Assembly: GCF_004167665.1 (NCBI RefSeq)
Contig: NZ_SEWE01000002.1
Span: 158,550 to 222,549, forward strand
Direction: 5' to 3'
Source: Hymenobacter persicinus
GTDB taxonomy: Bacteria; Bacteroidota; Bacteroidia; Cytophagales; Hymenobacteraceae
DNA: 64,000 bases
The translations under genes and the position numbers were made by a program. The notes under the pieces are model-generated. The model saw nothing but the letters and a program-made list of their open reading frames with translations. It did no database searches and was not told the origin of the DNA. Shown here piece after piece: positions 33,566-42,791 of this stretch (positions are counted from its first letter, which is position 1; the number at the start of each line of letters is the position of its first letter).

Positions 33566-34887
33566 GCAGGGTTTTGGGGCGCTCCGGCGGGGCCGCGCTC
33601 CGTGGCTACGACCAAAAAGCCGTAGAGAAAGACAAACAGGTTGAACCCGATCTGGATTTCCAGCAGCGAATCGACCAGCATTGCCGTGCCCAGTATAAGC
33701 AGGAAATGCCATACGTACGGATTGCGCCGCTGCCTAGGTTGCGCCAAGGGCCCCAGCAGCACCAGCAGCCACAGAAATAAACCTGTGATTCCGCTGCTAA
33801 CCAGGTAATGCAGATACTGGTTATGAATCATTACCCGATTTTTGGGCAGCACGCCAAAATCCCGGTAGGCATACTGTTCCATCATGGCGGCGTAGGCGTC
33901 GGCGGCGCCCACGCCCAGCCACGGATGGTTGGCGGCAATGGTGCGGGCCGTTTCCCAAGCGGCCAGACGCTTGGCTAGCGAGTAGTCGTTGATGTCGTGG
34001 CCGTAGTAGAACTGCTCGATGTCGTAGCGGGTGGCCTTGTAACGCTGCCGCACCGACTCCAGCGACTTGTACGCCAGCACCGGGGCCGCCACCAGGGCCA
34101 GCAGCAAAGCTAGCCCCAGCAGAAACTGCCGCTTGGCTACTACCAGATATACGACGTCGGCCAGCAGCATTACGTAGAACACCAGCAGGCCGGTTCGGTA
34201 GGCCAACACGTGCAAGACCAGCACGGCCGTAACCGCCGCGGCCCGCAGCAGCCCGCGCAGCACCGGTCGGGCGTAGGGGCTGCGGCTCAGCAGCAGGCCA
34301 AAGTAAAAGGCCAGGGCCAGCATGATGCTGAAGTGAATATGGAAGATGCGCGTAACCGAGGCCACGTTCTGCCCTACGCCAATTAGCTCGTTGGCCGCGG
34401 CCGGATTCAGCAGGTACTTACCCAGCGTGGCGGCCCCAATCAGGGCTACTCCGCCCACGAACAGGGCACCCACGCCGAAGCGCTGCCGCCCGGACAAGGG
34501 CACGGCCAGGGTGAAAGCCAATGGAACGCCCAGCAAGGGCAGCTGCCGGAATATTTCGTGCTTCCAGATTGCCGTGGCCGTCGTGTAGAAGCCCCCCAGC
34601 AGCAGCAGCGCATACAGCAGGGTCAGCACAATGGTCGAAGTGTTGCGCCCCCAGTAGGGTAACGCGGCCCGCAGCCGGGGATTGGCCAGCACGGCTGCTA
34701 CGCCTACCAACGGACTTAGCGCCACCAAAGCCCGCGAAGCCAGCAGCCCGACCACCCCCGCCACGCAAGCCAGCAGCAGCAGGTACTGAGACAGGTGCCC
34801 ACTACGGTAGGCTTGCCGGAAAGAGCGGACCGGCGGATGGGAGAGCGAAGAGGCAGACAACGGCGCGAAAAACTCAAAGAGAAGCAA
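33562..34887 (-). CDS. O-antigen ligase / Wzy-family membrane protein
   Basis: About ten membrane helices and the family's periplasmic signature HPWLGVGAADAYAAMM, then RVMIHNQYLHYLVSSGITG. It probably joins or polymerises surface glycan made by the two upstream glycosyltransferases. The start is uncertain: TTG at 34887 (14-base overlap with the GT9 gene) gives 441 residues, and TTG at 34860 gives 432. A frame extending further upstream lies inside the GT9 gene and has a biased, non-protein composition. The overall pattern resembles the protein at 6415-7695. Confidence 0.78.
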   Translation of the reverse strand: MLLFEFFAPLSASSLSHPPVRSFRQAYRSGHLSQYLLLLACVAGVVGLLASRALVALSPLVGVAAVLANPRLRAALPYWGRNTSTIVLTLLYALLLLGGFYTTATAIWKHEIFRQLPLLGVPLAFTLAVPLSGRQRFGVGALFVGGVALIGAATLGKYLLNPAAANELIGVGQNVASVTRIFHIHFSIMLALAFYFGLLLSRSPYARPVLRGLLRAAAVTAVLVLHVLAYRTGLLVFYVMLLADVVYLVVAKRQFLLGLALLLALVAAPVLAYKSLESVRQRYKATRYDIEQFYYGHDINDYSLAKRLAAWETARTIAANHPWLGVGAADAYAAMMEQYAYRDFGVLPKNRVMIHNQYLHYLVSSGITGLFLWLLVLLGPLAQPRQRRNPYVWHFLLILGTAMLVDSLLEIQIGFNLFVFLYGFLVVATERGPAGAPQNPA

Positions 34888-35914
34888 TGGGCAGCGGCTG
34901 CCACTGCTCGATACGGTGGAATACGGCAACGGGCTCAATGGCCTTGATGCAGGTGCAGCTGGCAGGCTGGCGGCGGCAGTCGGAGCAGTCGGGCCGGTCG
35001 AAGACCAAGTACTCGGCGTGCAAACCCAGCGGCGCCCAGCGGCCCGGGTGAGTTGGGCGCATGGGCGGGTAAAGTCCCAGCGCATGCCGGCCCAGGGCCG
35101 CGGCTAGGTGCAGGGGTCCGGTGCTGTTGGCCACCAAGCCGTCGGCGGCGGCAATGCAGGCCAGCAGTTGGGGCAGGGAAAGCTGGCCGGTCAGCTCGGC
35201 AGTCAACACGGCCTGGTGCTCCCGCAGCCAGGGGCCCAGTTCCTCCCCTTCCGCGGCGGTGCCAGTGACAAAAACCCGGTGACCAGCTTGGTGCAGCAGA
35301 CGGGCCAGGGTGCCGAAATGGTCGAGGCCCCACTCCCGGGCGCTGCCGCGGCTTCGGGGGTGCAGAATCACGTTAAGCTGGCCGGACTGACGCTGCTGCA
35401 GCAGCTTGAGCAGCGCCGCAGGCACGGCAACTCTTGGCTCCAGCCGCACGAGCGGGGCTATTTCGGCCAGCGTCAGCTGGGAAGGCAGCCCCAGCGGCTG
35501 GAGCAGGTGCAGGTTTAGCTGGGCCTCGTGAAGCGGCGATTCCCGCCGGCTCAATGCTACGAGGCGGTTGCAGGTCAGCCAGTGAATCCAGCGGTTGCGG
35601 GTGCCGACACGCACCGGGATTCCGGCTTTTTGCGCCAGCCGGGCCACCAGCTTATTGGGAAAGACGTGAATAACAGCGGCGGCCCCTACCTGCCGCACGG
35701 TTGCCACCTGCTCGGCTTCCGGCAGCTGGATGAGGTCGTCGAAGTTAAGGAACTCATCTACCCAAGGGCAGCTTTCGGCCACGGCCTGGGTGTAGGTGCG
35801 GCCGAGCAGCACCACCCGGCAGCCGGGAACCTGCCGCTTGAGCTGCCCGCAGACCGGCAGGGTAAGCACCACGTCGCCGATGGCATCGGTGCGGCTGACC
35901 AGAAAGGTTCTCAT
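34874..35914 (-). CDS. Glycosyltransferase family 9 (heptosyltransferase-like)
   Basis: Transfers a sugar, in relatives ADP-heptose, to lipopolysaccharide core. It starts MRTFLVSRTDAIGDVVLTLP, the GT9 entry motif (R-x-D-x-IGD), and contains LNVILHPRSRGSAREW and the C-terminal nucleotide-sugar site VANSTGPLHLAAALG. 346 residues. It overlaps the GT2 gene by ATGA, so the three surface-glycan genes form one unit. Confidence 0.88.
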   Translation of the reverse strand: MRTFLVSRTDAIGDVVLTLPVCGQLKRQVPGCRVVLLGRTYTQAVAESCPWVDEFLNFDDLIQLPEAEQVATVRQVGAAAVIHVFPNKLVARLAQKAGIPVRVGTRNRWIHWLTCNRLVALSRRESPLHEAQLNLHLLQPLGLPSQLTLAEIAPLVRLEPRVAVPAALLKLLQQRQSGQLNVILHPRSRGSAREWGLDHFGTLARLLHQAGHRVFVTGTAAEGEELGPWLREHQAVLTAELTGQLSLPQLLACIAAADGLVANSTGPLHLAAALGRHALGLYPPMRPTHPGRWAPLGLHAEYLVFDRPDCSDCRRQPASCTCIKAIEPVAVFHRIEQWQPLPIASL

Positions 35915-36687
35915 GCGGCAGCAGTTGGGTGAGGAGCCGGCAGGGTGCGCAGCTTAGCAAACTTCAGAAACACGCCCCAGGCGGAAATCCCGGCAATGCA
36001 CAGCCCGGCAAACCCATCGAGCAGCCCCAGGCGGAAAAAGTAGCCGTGCACGAATTTCCAGAGCGGCTTGAGCAGCAGGTGAAATACGGTCACGCGGCGC
36101 TTGCCGCGCAGGGCCAGCTCGGCGGCAGCAATGCTGGTAAAGCGGTTGAGCTGGCTCACATGCTGCTCCACCGAGTGGTAGGAATAGTGCAGCAGGTCGC
36201 CGGCCAGTGCCCCGACGGTCTGCCCGGGGGCCAACTCATACCGCTCGTGCAGCAGCAGCCCTTCCCAGCGGCCGAGGCGCCGGTCGTAGAGGCGCAGCTT
36301 CCGGTCGGGGTACCAGCCGCCGTGCCGCACCCAGGTACCGCAGTAGTTGGTGAGCCGGGCCAGGGTGTAACCGGCGTGCTGCCAGTGGTTTTTTGCCTGC
36401 TCAATACTGCGCCGCAGCTCGTCGGTCAAAACTTCGTCGGCGTCGAGCTGGAGCACGTGGTCGTGGCGGGCGGCGGCGGTGGCGAAGTTCTTCTGCTCCA
36501 CGTAGCCTTCGAAAGCGTGGTGAATGACCCGGGCCCCGTGCTGCCGACAGATTTCCACGGTTTGGTCGGTGGAGAAGGAGTCGACGACCAGCACCTCGTC
36601 GGCCACGCCGGCCAACGCCGTCAGGCAGCGGCCAATGTTGGCTTCCTCATTGAAAGTGATGATGACGGCGGAGAGGGCAAGGGGCAT
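35911..36687 (-). CDS. Glycosyltransferase family 2 (LPS-core type)
   Basis: GT-A fold transferase. ALSAVIITFNEEANIGRCL is the nucleotide-binding start, VVDSFSTDQT and LQLDADEVLTDEL carry the DxD-type metal site, and NYCGTWVRHGGWYPDRKLRLYDRR is typical of the KdtX/WaaE-like branch that adds a core sugar to LPS. A C-terminal hydrophobic part (LLDGFAGLCIAGISAWGVFL) may bind membrane. 258 residues, first gene of the operon. Confidence 0.88.
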   Translation of the reverse strand: MPLALSAVIITFNEEANIGRCLTALAGVADEVLVVDSFSTDQTVEICRQHGARVIHHAFEGYVEQKNFATAAARHDHVLQLDADEVLTDELRRSIEQAKNHWQHAGYTLARLTNYCGTWVRHGGWYPDRKLRLYDRRLGRWEGLLLHERYELAPGQTVGALAGDLLHYSYHSVEQHVSQLNRFTSIAAAELALRGKRRVTVFHLLLKPLWKFVHGYFFRLGLLDGFAGLCIAGISAWGVFLKFAKLRTLPAPHPTAAA

Positions 36688-36789
36688 AGCGAGTTCAAAT
36701 ATCCGGATTTGCCGGCAGCTTGTTGCTGCTGCCGCCCAACAAAGACCTACCTTGGCAGCGCTATTCTCCCTTATCTTGCTCTTAGCGCT

Positions 36790-37296
36790 ATGCTGAATCT
36801 GCTATGGTCGGCCCTCAACCTGGGGCTGCTGCTCGGCTTCCTTTACCTGTCTTTCCGGGCCGTTCACTTGCTCAAGCAGCACGTTGGCCTGGGCGCAGCG
36901 GCAGTTTTTGGTATCTTCCTCCTGACGATGGGCAGTAAGGCCCGCTCGACAGCCACCAGTGCCCCGCCTCAAAACCTGATGGCCGGCGCCCGGCCCGGTG
37001 CCCCCTTGGGCGACGGCAGCGCTCTGTACTCAGTCCCGCTGGGTTTTACTACGCTGCAGCTGGTGGCCGAATACTACAAGACGGCCGGGGCCGTCCGGCC
37101 GCGGGGCCTGTATGCCACGGTAGATGGCATCGGTCTAGGGCACCGGTGGCAGCCGCTGGCCGGCTCCCTGCAGCCCCAAGGCCGGCAGCTGCGCTACAGC
37201 CTCGCGCTCAACCACACCTGGTGCCTGCTGGGCACCCCGGTGTTTAGCAGCGTGAGCGAACTGGAAGGACTGATACCCACAGCCAAGCCTTTGTAA
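36790..37296 (+). CDS. Hypothetical membrane-anchored protein
   Basis: I do not recognise a family. From the ATG at 36790 the 168 residues begin with one hydrophobic segment or two close ones (MLNLLWSALNLGLLLGFLYLSF), then a mixed domain of about 110 residues (LYSVPLGFTTLQLVAEYYK onward). It is divergent from the GT2 gene and ends at a bidirectional terminator. A longer frame starting upstream runs antisense through the GT2 gene and is not credible. Confidence 0.55.
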   Translation: MLNLLWSALNLGLLLGFLYLSFRAVHLLKQHVGLGAAAVFGIFLLTMGSKARSTATSAPPQNLMAGARPGAPLGDGSALYSVPLGFTTLQLVAEYYKTAGAVRPRGLYATVDGIGLGHRWQPLAGSLQPQGRQLRYSLALNHTWCLLGTPVFSSVSELEGLIPTAKPL

Positions 37297-37315
37297 AAGG
37301 CCGCTTTTACCGCAT

Positions 37316-37352
37316 AAAAAAACCGCCCAGCTCAATGCCGGGCGGTTTTTTT
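37316..37352. terminator. Bidirectional terminator between 36790 gene and ahcY
   Basis: AAAAAACCGCCC pairs with GGGCGGTTTTTT around an 11-base loop; both strands end in T runs. It lies between convergent genes. Confidence 0.93.
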
Positions 37353-37371
37353 AGCGGCAGCTCGCAAGAGC

Positions 37372-38691
37372 CTAGTAGCGGTACATATCCGACTTGAACG
37401 GACCAGCTACGTCGACGCCGATGTAATTGGCCTGCTTGGGCTTCAGCTCGTCGAGCTCCACGCCAATTTTAGCCAGGTGCAGGTAGGCAACCTTCTCGTC
37501 GAGGTGCTTGGGCAGGGTGTACACCTTGTTTTCGTAGTTTGCCGAGTTCTGCCACAGCTCCAGCTGCGCGAGCGTCTGGTTGGTGAACGAGTTCGACATT
37601 ACGAACGACGGGTGGCCCGTAGCGCAGCCCAGGTTCACCAGACGACCTTCGGCCAGAATGATTACTTCCTTGCCGTCGATGTTATAGAGGTCCACCTGGG
37701 GCTTCACCGTGTCCTTGGTGTGGCCGTAGTTGCCGTTCAGCCAGGCCATGTCGATTTCATCGTCGAAGTGACCGATGTTGCAGACAATGGCTTTGTCCTT
37801 CAGAGCGCGGAAATGCTCCTCGGTGATGATGTCGCAGTTGCCGGTGGCCGTTACCACGATATCGGCTTCCTTGATGGCCGTCGCCATTTTCTTCACCGCG
37901 TAGCCGTCCATGGCGGCCTGCAGGGCGCAGATCGGGTCAATTTCGGTCACGATAACGCGGGCCCCGGCTCCACGCAGGGAGGCGGCGGTGCCTTTTCCGA
38001 CGTCACCGTAGCCGGCCACGACGGCAATCTTGCCGGCCATCATCACGTCGGTAGCCCGGCGGATGGCGTCCACAGCCGACTCTTTGCAGCCGTACTTGTT
38101 GTCAAACTTCGACTTGGTAACCGAGTCGTTGATGTTGAAGGCAGGCATCAGCAGGGAGCCGTTTTTCACGCGGTCCAGCAGGCGCAGCACGCCGGTGGTG
38201 GTTTCCTCGGAAATGCCTTTGATGCCAGCGGCCAGCTCGGGGAACTGGTCCAGCACCATGTTGGTCAGGTCACCACCGTCGTCCAGGATCATGTTCAGGG
38301 GCTGCCGGGCCTCGCCGAAATACAGCGTCTGCTCGATGCACCAGTTGAACTCTTCTTCCGTCATGCCCTTCCAGGCGTACACTGGAATGCCAGCGGCGGC
38401 AATGGCGGCGGCGGCATGGTCCTGGGTCGAGAAGATGTTGCACGACGACCACGTCACGTCAGCGCCCAGGGCGATGAGCGTCTCGATCAGTACAGCCGTT
38501 TGGATGGTCATGTGCAGACAGCCGGCAATGCGGGCACCCTTCAGCGGCTGCGAAGCCCCGAATTCGTCGCGCAGAGCCATCAGACCCGGCATTTCAGCCT
38601 CGGCCAGACGGATTTCCTTGCGGCCCCATTCGGCCAGCGACATGTCTTTAACTTTGTACGGAACGTACGTATTCGTCGTGGTTTCCACCAT
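37372..38691 (-). CDS. ahcY: Adenosylhomocysteinase
   Basis: Hydrolyses S-adenosylhomocysteine to adenosine and homocysteine. The NAD site is [20 protein letters not shown], and the substrate side includes [33 protein letters not shown] and the C-terminal [17 protein letters not shown]. 439 residues. It is transcribed alone from a good promoter. Confidence 0.97.
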   Translation of the reverse strand: MVETTTNTYVPYKVKDMSLAEWGRKEIRLAEAEMPGLMALRDEFGASQPLKGARIAGCLHMTIQTAVLIETLIALGADVTWSSCNIFSTQDHAAAAIAAAGIPVYAWKGMTEEEFNWCIEQTLYFGEARQPLNMILDDGGDLTNMVLDQFPELAAGIKGISEETTTGVLRLLDRVKNGSLLMPAFNINDSVTKSKFDNKYGCKESAVDAIRRATDVMMAGKIAVVAGYGDVGKGTAASLRGAGARVIVTEIDPICALQAAMDGYAVKKMATAIKEADIVVTATGNCDIITEEHFRALKDKAIVCNIGHFDDEIDMAWLNGNYGHTKDTVKPQVDLYNIDGKEVIILAEGRLVNLGCATGHPSFVMSNSFTNQTLAQLELWQNSANYENKVYTLPKHLDEKVAYLHLAKIGVELDELKPKQANYIGVDVAGPFKSDMYRY

Positions 38692-38723
38692 GATGGAGTT
38701 TATTTTGTGTTGCTAATCAACCA

Positions 38724-38731
38724 CAAAGATA
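38724..38731 (-). promoter_or_regulatory. -7 box of ahcY
   Basis: The reverse strand reads TATCTTTG 33 bases before the ahcY ATG, an exact TAnnTTTG match. The -33 element is not clear. Confidence 0.65.
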
Positions 38732-38757
38732 CAGGTTTTGTTCACCCCCGCGCAGCC

Positions 38758-38790
38758 ACAAAAAAGCCCGGCCTGTAGCAGGCCGGGCTT
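38758..38790 (-). terminator. Intrinsic terminator after the DUF4397 gene
   Basis: A perfect 12-bp stem (AAGCCCGGCCTG/CAGGCCGGGCTT) with a 3-base loop is followed on the reverse strand by a run of Ts. It lies 25 bases past the stop. Confidence 0.93.
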
Positions 38791-38814
38791 GGGAAGCGAA
38801 GCAGTTGCAAACCG

Positions 38815-39591
38815 CTAGTTATTCTGGATAATGAAGGCCTTCGCGTCGCGGGCCGGATCTTGGTTGCCCACCGAGCCGCGCACCACAATCGTGTAGATTT
38901 TGCCGGACTCGTAGTTTTTGGTGCCCGTGCCGCTGCCCGTGCCGTCGCCGACCGTTGCCACAGTGATACCCGTCGGGCTCGTGCCGGTGGTGACAAGCAG
39001 GTTAGCCGGGCCGGAGTTGATTTCCACGAAGCCGGAAGCACCGGGGACCGTGACGGCCGAGGTCAGCGGCAGAAAGCCCACCGGCTGCGACTGGCTCAGG
39101 CTGATGGCGCCCGGCGTGACCGGAAAGCCCAACGCCACGTGCACGAGCCGGATTTTGGCCTTGCCCGAGGCGGGCGCCGTCAAATCGTCGGTGGTGAGCA
39201 AGCCAGCCGGAGTGGGCGTGGAATTCGGCGAGTACACGAACAAGCTGTACTTCTTGTCCTTTTCGACGGTGGTCGTCTGGGTGAAGAAGGTGGTGCCTGC
39301 CGAAGCGGCGTTGTCAATTTTGATGGTGCGGCTGCCCGCATTCACGGGCTGGTAGGCCGGGGTGCTGCCCCCGCCATTGACGCCGTAGGTCAGGGTTGTT
39401 TTCTCCTCGTTGTCGACGAAGGCCTTGATGCCGACAAACGTGTTGGCGGCGGCATTCACAAACAGAATAGAACCTTGTTCTACTACCGGAACCGGATCTG
39501 GGTCGTCCTTACCGCAACCCGCGAAGGCCAAAACGGCGGGCAGGGCAGCTAGAAGCAGGGCGCGATGCAGGGCAGTTGCGTGATTTTTCAT
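38815..39591 (-). CDS. DUF4397 domain lipoprotein
   Basis: Probable outer-membrane or surface lipoprotein. A lipobox ends LAFAGC at about residue 26, then GKDDPDPVPVVEQGSILFVNAAANTF starts the DUF4397 beta-sandwich, which has a second copy near KAKIRLVHVALGFP. The function of the domain is unknown. The ATG at 39591 gives a clean signal peptide (MKNHATALHRALLLAALP). 258 residues. Confidence 0.78.
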   Translation of the reverse strand: MKNHATALHRALLLAALPAVLAFAGCGKDDPDPVPVVEQGSILFVNAAANTFVGIKAFVDNEEKTTLTYGVNGGGSTPAYQPVNAGSRTIKIDNAASAGTTFFTQTTTVEKDKKYSLFVYSPNSTPTPAGLLTTDDLTAPASGKAKIRLVHVALGFPVTPGAISLSQSQPVGFLPLTSAVTVPGASGFVEINSGPANLLVTTGTSPTGITVATVGDGTGSGTGTKNYESGKIYTIVVRGSVGNQDPARDAKAFIIQNN

Positions 39592-39736
39592 GAGCGGGGA
39601 ATGTAGGAAAGGACAAAGTGAACTGCGCACAGAACGTAAGCCCGTCGGGTTTTGTTGAGTGAGGAGTGCAAAGTTTTTTCCGATGAATTGCACTTTTCCC
39701 TCGTTCAATGCGCTGGGATACTTCTATATACTGCAT

Positions 39737-39744
39737 TATCTTTG
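39737..39744 (+). promoter_or_regulatory. -7 box before the 39784 gene
   Basis: TATCTTTG lies 39 bases before the ATG at 39784, an exact consensus match. No -33 TTG at the ideal distance. Confidence 0.55.
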
Positions 39745-39783
39745 TCTTTTCCCCGCACCTACGTTTCCTGCTCTTTCGCCCCT

Positions 39784-40371
39784 ATGCGTCGTCTTTTTGC
39801 CTTCTCCGTACCCCTGCTGCTTGCCACCGGTACTGCCTACGCGCAGCAGGCGGCCACAGCTCCGCTTATCCAGCTCAGCCCCGAAGATAAGGACCGGTCG
39901 GGCAGCGGGGCGCAACGCAATTTCTACTTCACGACCCAGGATTCGCCGAAGCCGGAGTACACGAATGCGGGCTTTTTCGGGCAGCGGCTGCGGCCTTACC
40001 TGACCGGCAACGAGGAGGCCCTGGACAATCTGAACCGCTACCGTCGCCAGAAATGGCTGTTTCTGACCGAGCGCCTCGTGTTTGTGAGTGCCGTGGGCGT
40101 GTATGGCCAACAGGTCCTGGCCGGCCCCGGCGACCAGCAGTACACCAGCAATCCGCAGAAAATTGCCATCGGCGTGGCCGCGTTCAGTCTGCTGTCTAAT
40201 GTGCTCATCTCTCAGCACACCAACGACCATTTCCAACGCGCCGTGGGCGCCTACAACGCTGGCTTGTCGTCGGCCCGGGTGGGCCTGATGCAGCGCCTCA
40301 CGCCGTCGGCCGTCGGGCTGGCCGCCGTGGGCAAGCAGCCCCAGCTGGCTTTGACCTGGAGCTTGCGCTAG
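39784..40371 (+). CDS. Hypothetical exported protein
   Basis: Not recognised. The ATG at 39784 opens a clear signal peptide (MRRLFAFSVPLLLATGTAYA, cut before QQ). The mature part has about 175 residues with two hydrophobic stretches (ERLVFVSAVGVYGQQVL and KIAIGVAAFSLLSNVLIS), so it may sit in a membrane. A longer frame would cross its own promoter. It lies 33 bases before a methyltransferase gene on the same strand. Confidence 0.6.
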   Translation: MRRLFAFSVPLLLATGTAYAQQAATAPLIQLSPEDKDRSGSGAQRNFYFTTQDSPKPEYTNAGFFGQRLRPYLTGNEEALDNLNRYRRQKWLFLTERLVFVSAVGVYGQQVLAGPGDQQYTSNPQKIAIGVAAFSLLSNVLISQHTNDHFQRAVGAYNAGLSSARVGLMQRLTPSAVGLAAVGKQPQLALTWSLR

Positions 40372-40404
40372 ACCGCGGCCCGCGTTTTTTCGTACGCTAC
40401 CTTC

Positions 40405-41598
40405 ATGGAATATCCGCTGCCGGCAGCGGCCCGGCAATACGTTGCCGAGCATCTGCACGACGACCCCGCTCAGCTGGCGCTGCAGGCCCGCCGCTATCCC
40501 GGCCTGCCCGTGCCCGACCTAGTACGGCAGATTCAGGCCCGGCAGAAGGCCCGGACCAAGCTCCCAACCTGGGCCGACAACCCCGACCTGATTTTTCCCC
40601 CGGCCCTGTCGGTGGAACAGGCTTCGTCGGCCCGCACCGCCGAGTTTAAAGCTAACTTGGTCAGTGGGCAGCGCCTGGTCGACCTGACTGGGGGGTTTGG
40701 TGTCGATGCGTCCCACTTTGCCAGCCGCATTCCGGAGGTGCACTACGTGGAGCGCGACCCGGCCCTGGCGGCCGTGGTGCGCTACAATCTGGCTCAATTG
40801 GGCGTGGAAAACGTGCAGTGTCACAGCGGCGACGCGCTCCAGTTTCTGAAAAGTACCCCCGACACCTTCGACTGGATCTACCTCGACCCGGCCCGGCGCG
40901 ACACGGCCGACCGTAAAATCTACCGGCTCCAGGACTGCGAGCCCGATGTGCTGCGCCTGCTGCCGCTGCTGCTGCACAAGGGCAACCGGGTACTGCTCAA
41001 AACCTCGCCCATGCTCGACATTGAGCAGGCCCTGCTGGAGCTTAAGCAGGTGCGCCGTCTGTGGGTGGTGGCCGTCGATAACGAGTGCAAGGAAGTGCTG
41101 TACGAACTGGGTCCCGAGCCGGCCGTCGACCCGGAGCGCTACACCGTGAACCTGCTCCGCAATGGGCAGCAGCAGGAGTTTCGGCTCAACAAGGCCCGCG
41201 AAACCCGCGCCATTGCCCGCTACGCCGAGCCCCTGCCCCAGGGCTACCTCTACGAGCCCAACGTGGCCGTGCTCAAGGCGGGCGGTTTTCGCAGCGTGGG
41301 CACGGCCTTCGAGCTGCTCAAGCTCCAGCAGCACAGTCACCTCTACATGTCGGATACGCTGCGGGCTGATTTCCCGGGGCGTATTTTCCGCATTCTGGCC
41401 GCGGAGAAATACGACCGTAAAACCTTGCGGGCCCACCTGGGCCCCGAGGCCCGCGCCCACGTCACCACCCGCAACTTCCCCGACTCCGTGGCCGAATTTC
41501 GCCAGCACACCGGCATTCGGGAAGGCGGCCACGTGTACCTCTTCGCCACCACCGACCTGCGCGGCCGCCTCGTGGTGCTCGTTTGTGAGAAGGTGTAG
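40405..41598 (+). CDS. THUMP-like-domain SAM-dependent methyltransferase
   Basis: Class I methyltransferase, probably acting on RNA. Motif I is LVDLTGGFGVDASHF (about residues 92-106) and motif IV is WIYLDPARRD, as in methyltransferases with an adjacent THUMP-like domain. The N-terminal 80 residues (QARRYPGLPVPDLVRQIQ..NPDLIFPP) and the C-terminal 120 residues (ETRAIARYAEPLPQGYLYEP onward) match that Bacteroidota family. 397 residues. The substrate is not known. Confidence 0.8.
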   Translation: MEYPLPAAARQYVAEHLHDDPAQLALQARRYPGLPVPDLVRQIQARQKARTKLPTWADNPDLIFPPALSVEQASSARTAEFKANLVSGQRLVDLTGGFGVDASHFASRIPEVHYVERDPALAAVVRYNLAQLGVENVQCHSGDALQFLKSTPDTFDWIYLDPARRDTADRKIYRLQDCEPDVLRLLPLLLHKGNRVLLKTSPMLDIEQALLELKQVRRLWVVAVDNECKEVLYELGPEPAVDPERYTVNLLRNGQQQEFRLNKARETRAIARYAEPLPQGYLYEPNVAVLKAGGFRSVGTAFELLKLQQHSHLYMSDTLRADFPGRIFRILAAEKYDRKTLRAHLGPEARAHVTTRNFPDSVAEFRQHTGIREGGHVYLFATTDLRGRLVVLVCEKV

Positions 41599-41698
41599 GT
41601 GATTTAGTGATTGAGCGACTTAGTGAGTTTTCGTTCTTACGGCGCGGATCCACACAGTTGATGCAGGAACTCACTAATCCACTTGGTCACTTACTCCC

Positions 41699-42298
41699 TC
41701 ACTTCGCCGGACTCACCCAGGGGCTGCCCTTCACACGGAAGCGCCACGGCAAGGCGGCATCTGCGCCGGCGTAGTCGATGCCGACGCGGGGGCTGGCCAC
41801 GACGAGCTCCGCGGGCACGGGCTCCTGCCGGTCTTCGAGCCAGATCAGGTTCCCGCTTAAATCGGTGCCGTAGTGCTTAGTGGTGATGCCCAGGGCTTGG
41901 GTGAGCAGGCCGGGGCCGGCCGTCAGGTTGCGGGCCGGCGCGCTCAGGCCCCGGCGCAGCAGCATCTCCGCAATGCCCTCAACGGGCTCCAGCCCCCGGA
42001 TCAGCACCGCGTCGGCCTTGCCGGCTTCGTTGGTGATGATGTTAAAGAGCGTGTAGCGCCCGTAAATCAGGTAGCAGTAGGCCACGCCCCCAGCCTCGTA
42101 CATAATTTTAGTCCGGCTGGTAAAGCGGCCCAGGTGGGAGTGGCAGGCCTGGTCGTTGATATGGGCATAGGCCTCCGTCTCGACGATGCGGCCGCCGGTG
42201 AGTACGCCGTCGATGGTCGTAAAGAGGTATATTCCCAGCAACTCGCGGGCAATCTGCACCACGTCGGGGCGCTGGTAAAAGGCGGAGGTGAGCTTCAT
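41699..42298 (-). CDS. DNA-3-methyladenine glycosylase (AAG/MPG family)
   Basis: Base-excision enzyme that removes alkylated purines. The family signatures are ELLGIYLFT, GRIVETEAYAHINDQACHS (active-site Glu in ETEAY) and GGVAYCYLIYGRYTLFNIIT, with the C-terminal IDYAGADAALPWRF. The ATG at 42298 gives 199 residues, the normal size; an extended frame reaches into the cobalamin riboswitch promoter. Confidence 0.92.
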   Translation of the reverse strand: MKLTSAFYQRPDVVQIARELLGIYLFTTIDGVLTGGRIVETEAYAHINDQACHSHLGRFTSRTKIMYEAGGVAYCYLIYGRYTLFNIITNEAGKADAVLIRGLEPVEGIAEMLLRRGLSAPARNLTAGPGLLTQALGITTKHYGTDLSGNLIWLEDRQEPVPAELVVASPRVGIDYAGADAALPWRFRVKGSPWVSPAK

Positions 42299-42401
42299 GA
42301 GGGCAGTTTGGTAAGCTTCGGGCGTGGCTGCTTGTACCGGTTTGGGCCCCGCCGGGTTCGTTTTTGCCGGCCCTCCCGCAGCGCCGCAACAAATCAACGC
42401 C

Positions 42402-42409
42402 TATCTTTG
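42402..42409 (+). promoter_or_regulatory. -7 box of the btuB leader
   Basis: TATCTTTG lies just before the cobalamin riboswitch, so the transcript should start near 42416 and carry the whole aptamer. Confidence 0.65.
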
Positions 42410-42417
42410 CCCCGCTA

Positions 42418-42640
42418 TAGGTGGCCAGACCCCGATTGGGGGGCGCGGCTGAAAAGGGAATCCGGTTCAATTCCGGAGCTGTCCCCGCAACTGTACGCTT
42501 CTACTACCCCGGTGGGCCCATCCCCCAGCCACTGTTTCCGCGAAGGTTGCTTGCTTAAAACAAGCCGCCGGAGAAATGGGAAGGCGGCCCATCCGAAGCA
42601 AGCCAGGAGACCTGCCTAAGCTGTTTTGTGTTCAGCGCTT
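42418..42640 (+). ncRNA. Cobalamin riboswitch
   Basis: The leader contains the classic conserved blocks in order: AAAAGGGAATCCGGTT (42452-42467), CCCCGCAACTGTA (42483-42495), GCCACTG (42528-42534), and the B12 box AGCCAGGAGACCTGCC (42601-42616). The 3' part (TCGGAGGAAAGGCGG) may be the expression platform. Binding of adenosylcobalamin would switch off btuB and the lipoprotein gene that follow. The gap to btuB (about 42641-42791) shows no other gene. The 42299-42401 segment holds only the divergent promoter area. Confidence 0.93.
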
Positions 42641-42791
42641 TCGGAGGAAAGGCGGAGAATGATTGCAGTGGCGGCTTCCGGGCCGCCAGTTTCCCCTGTT
42701 TTCGGCCTCGGCTTCGCGGTAGTTTTTTCAGCAGTAAAAAGCCAGCGTGAGGTTCTGAACTGAATTTTCCTAAACCGAAAATTTAGTTCGG

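Noticed and set aside
34888..35085. Upstream extension of the ligase gene
   Set aside because: It overlaps the GT9 gene in another frame and is Ser/Pro/Ala/Thr-rich without structure.
35929..36789. Upstream extension of the 36790 gene
   Set aside because: The part before the ATG at 36790 is antisense to the GT2 gene and lacks protein character.
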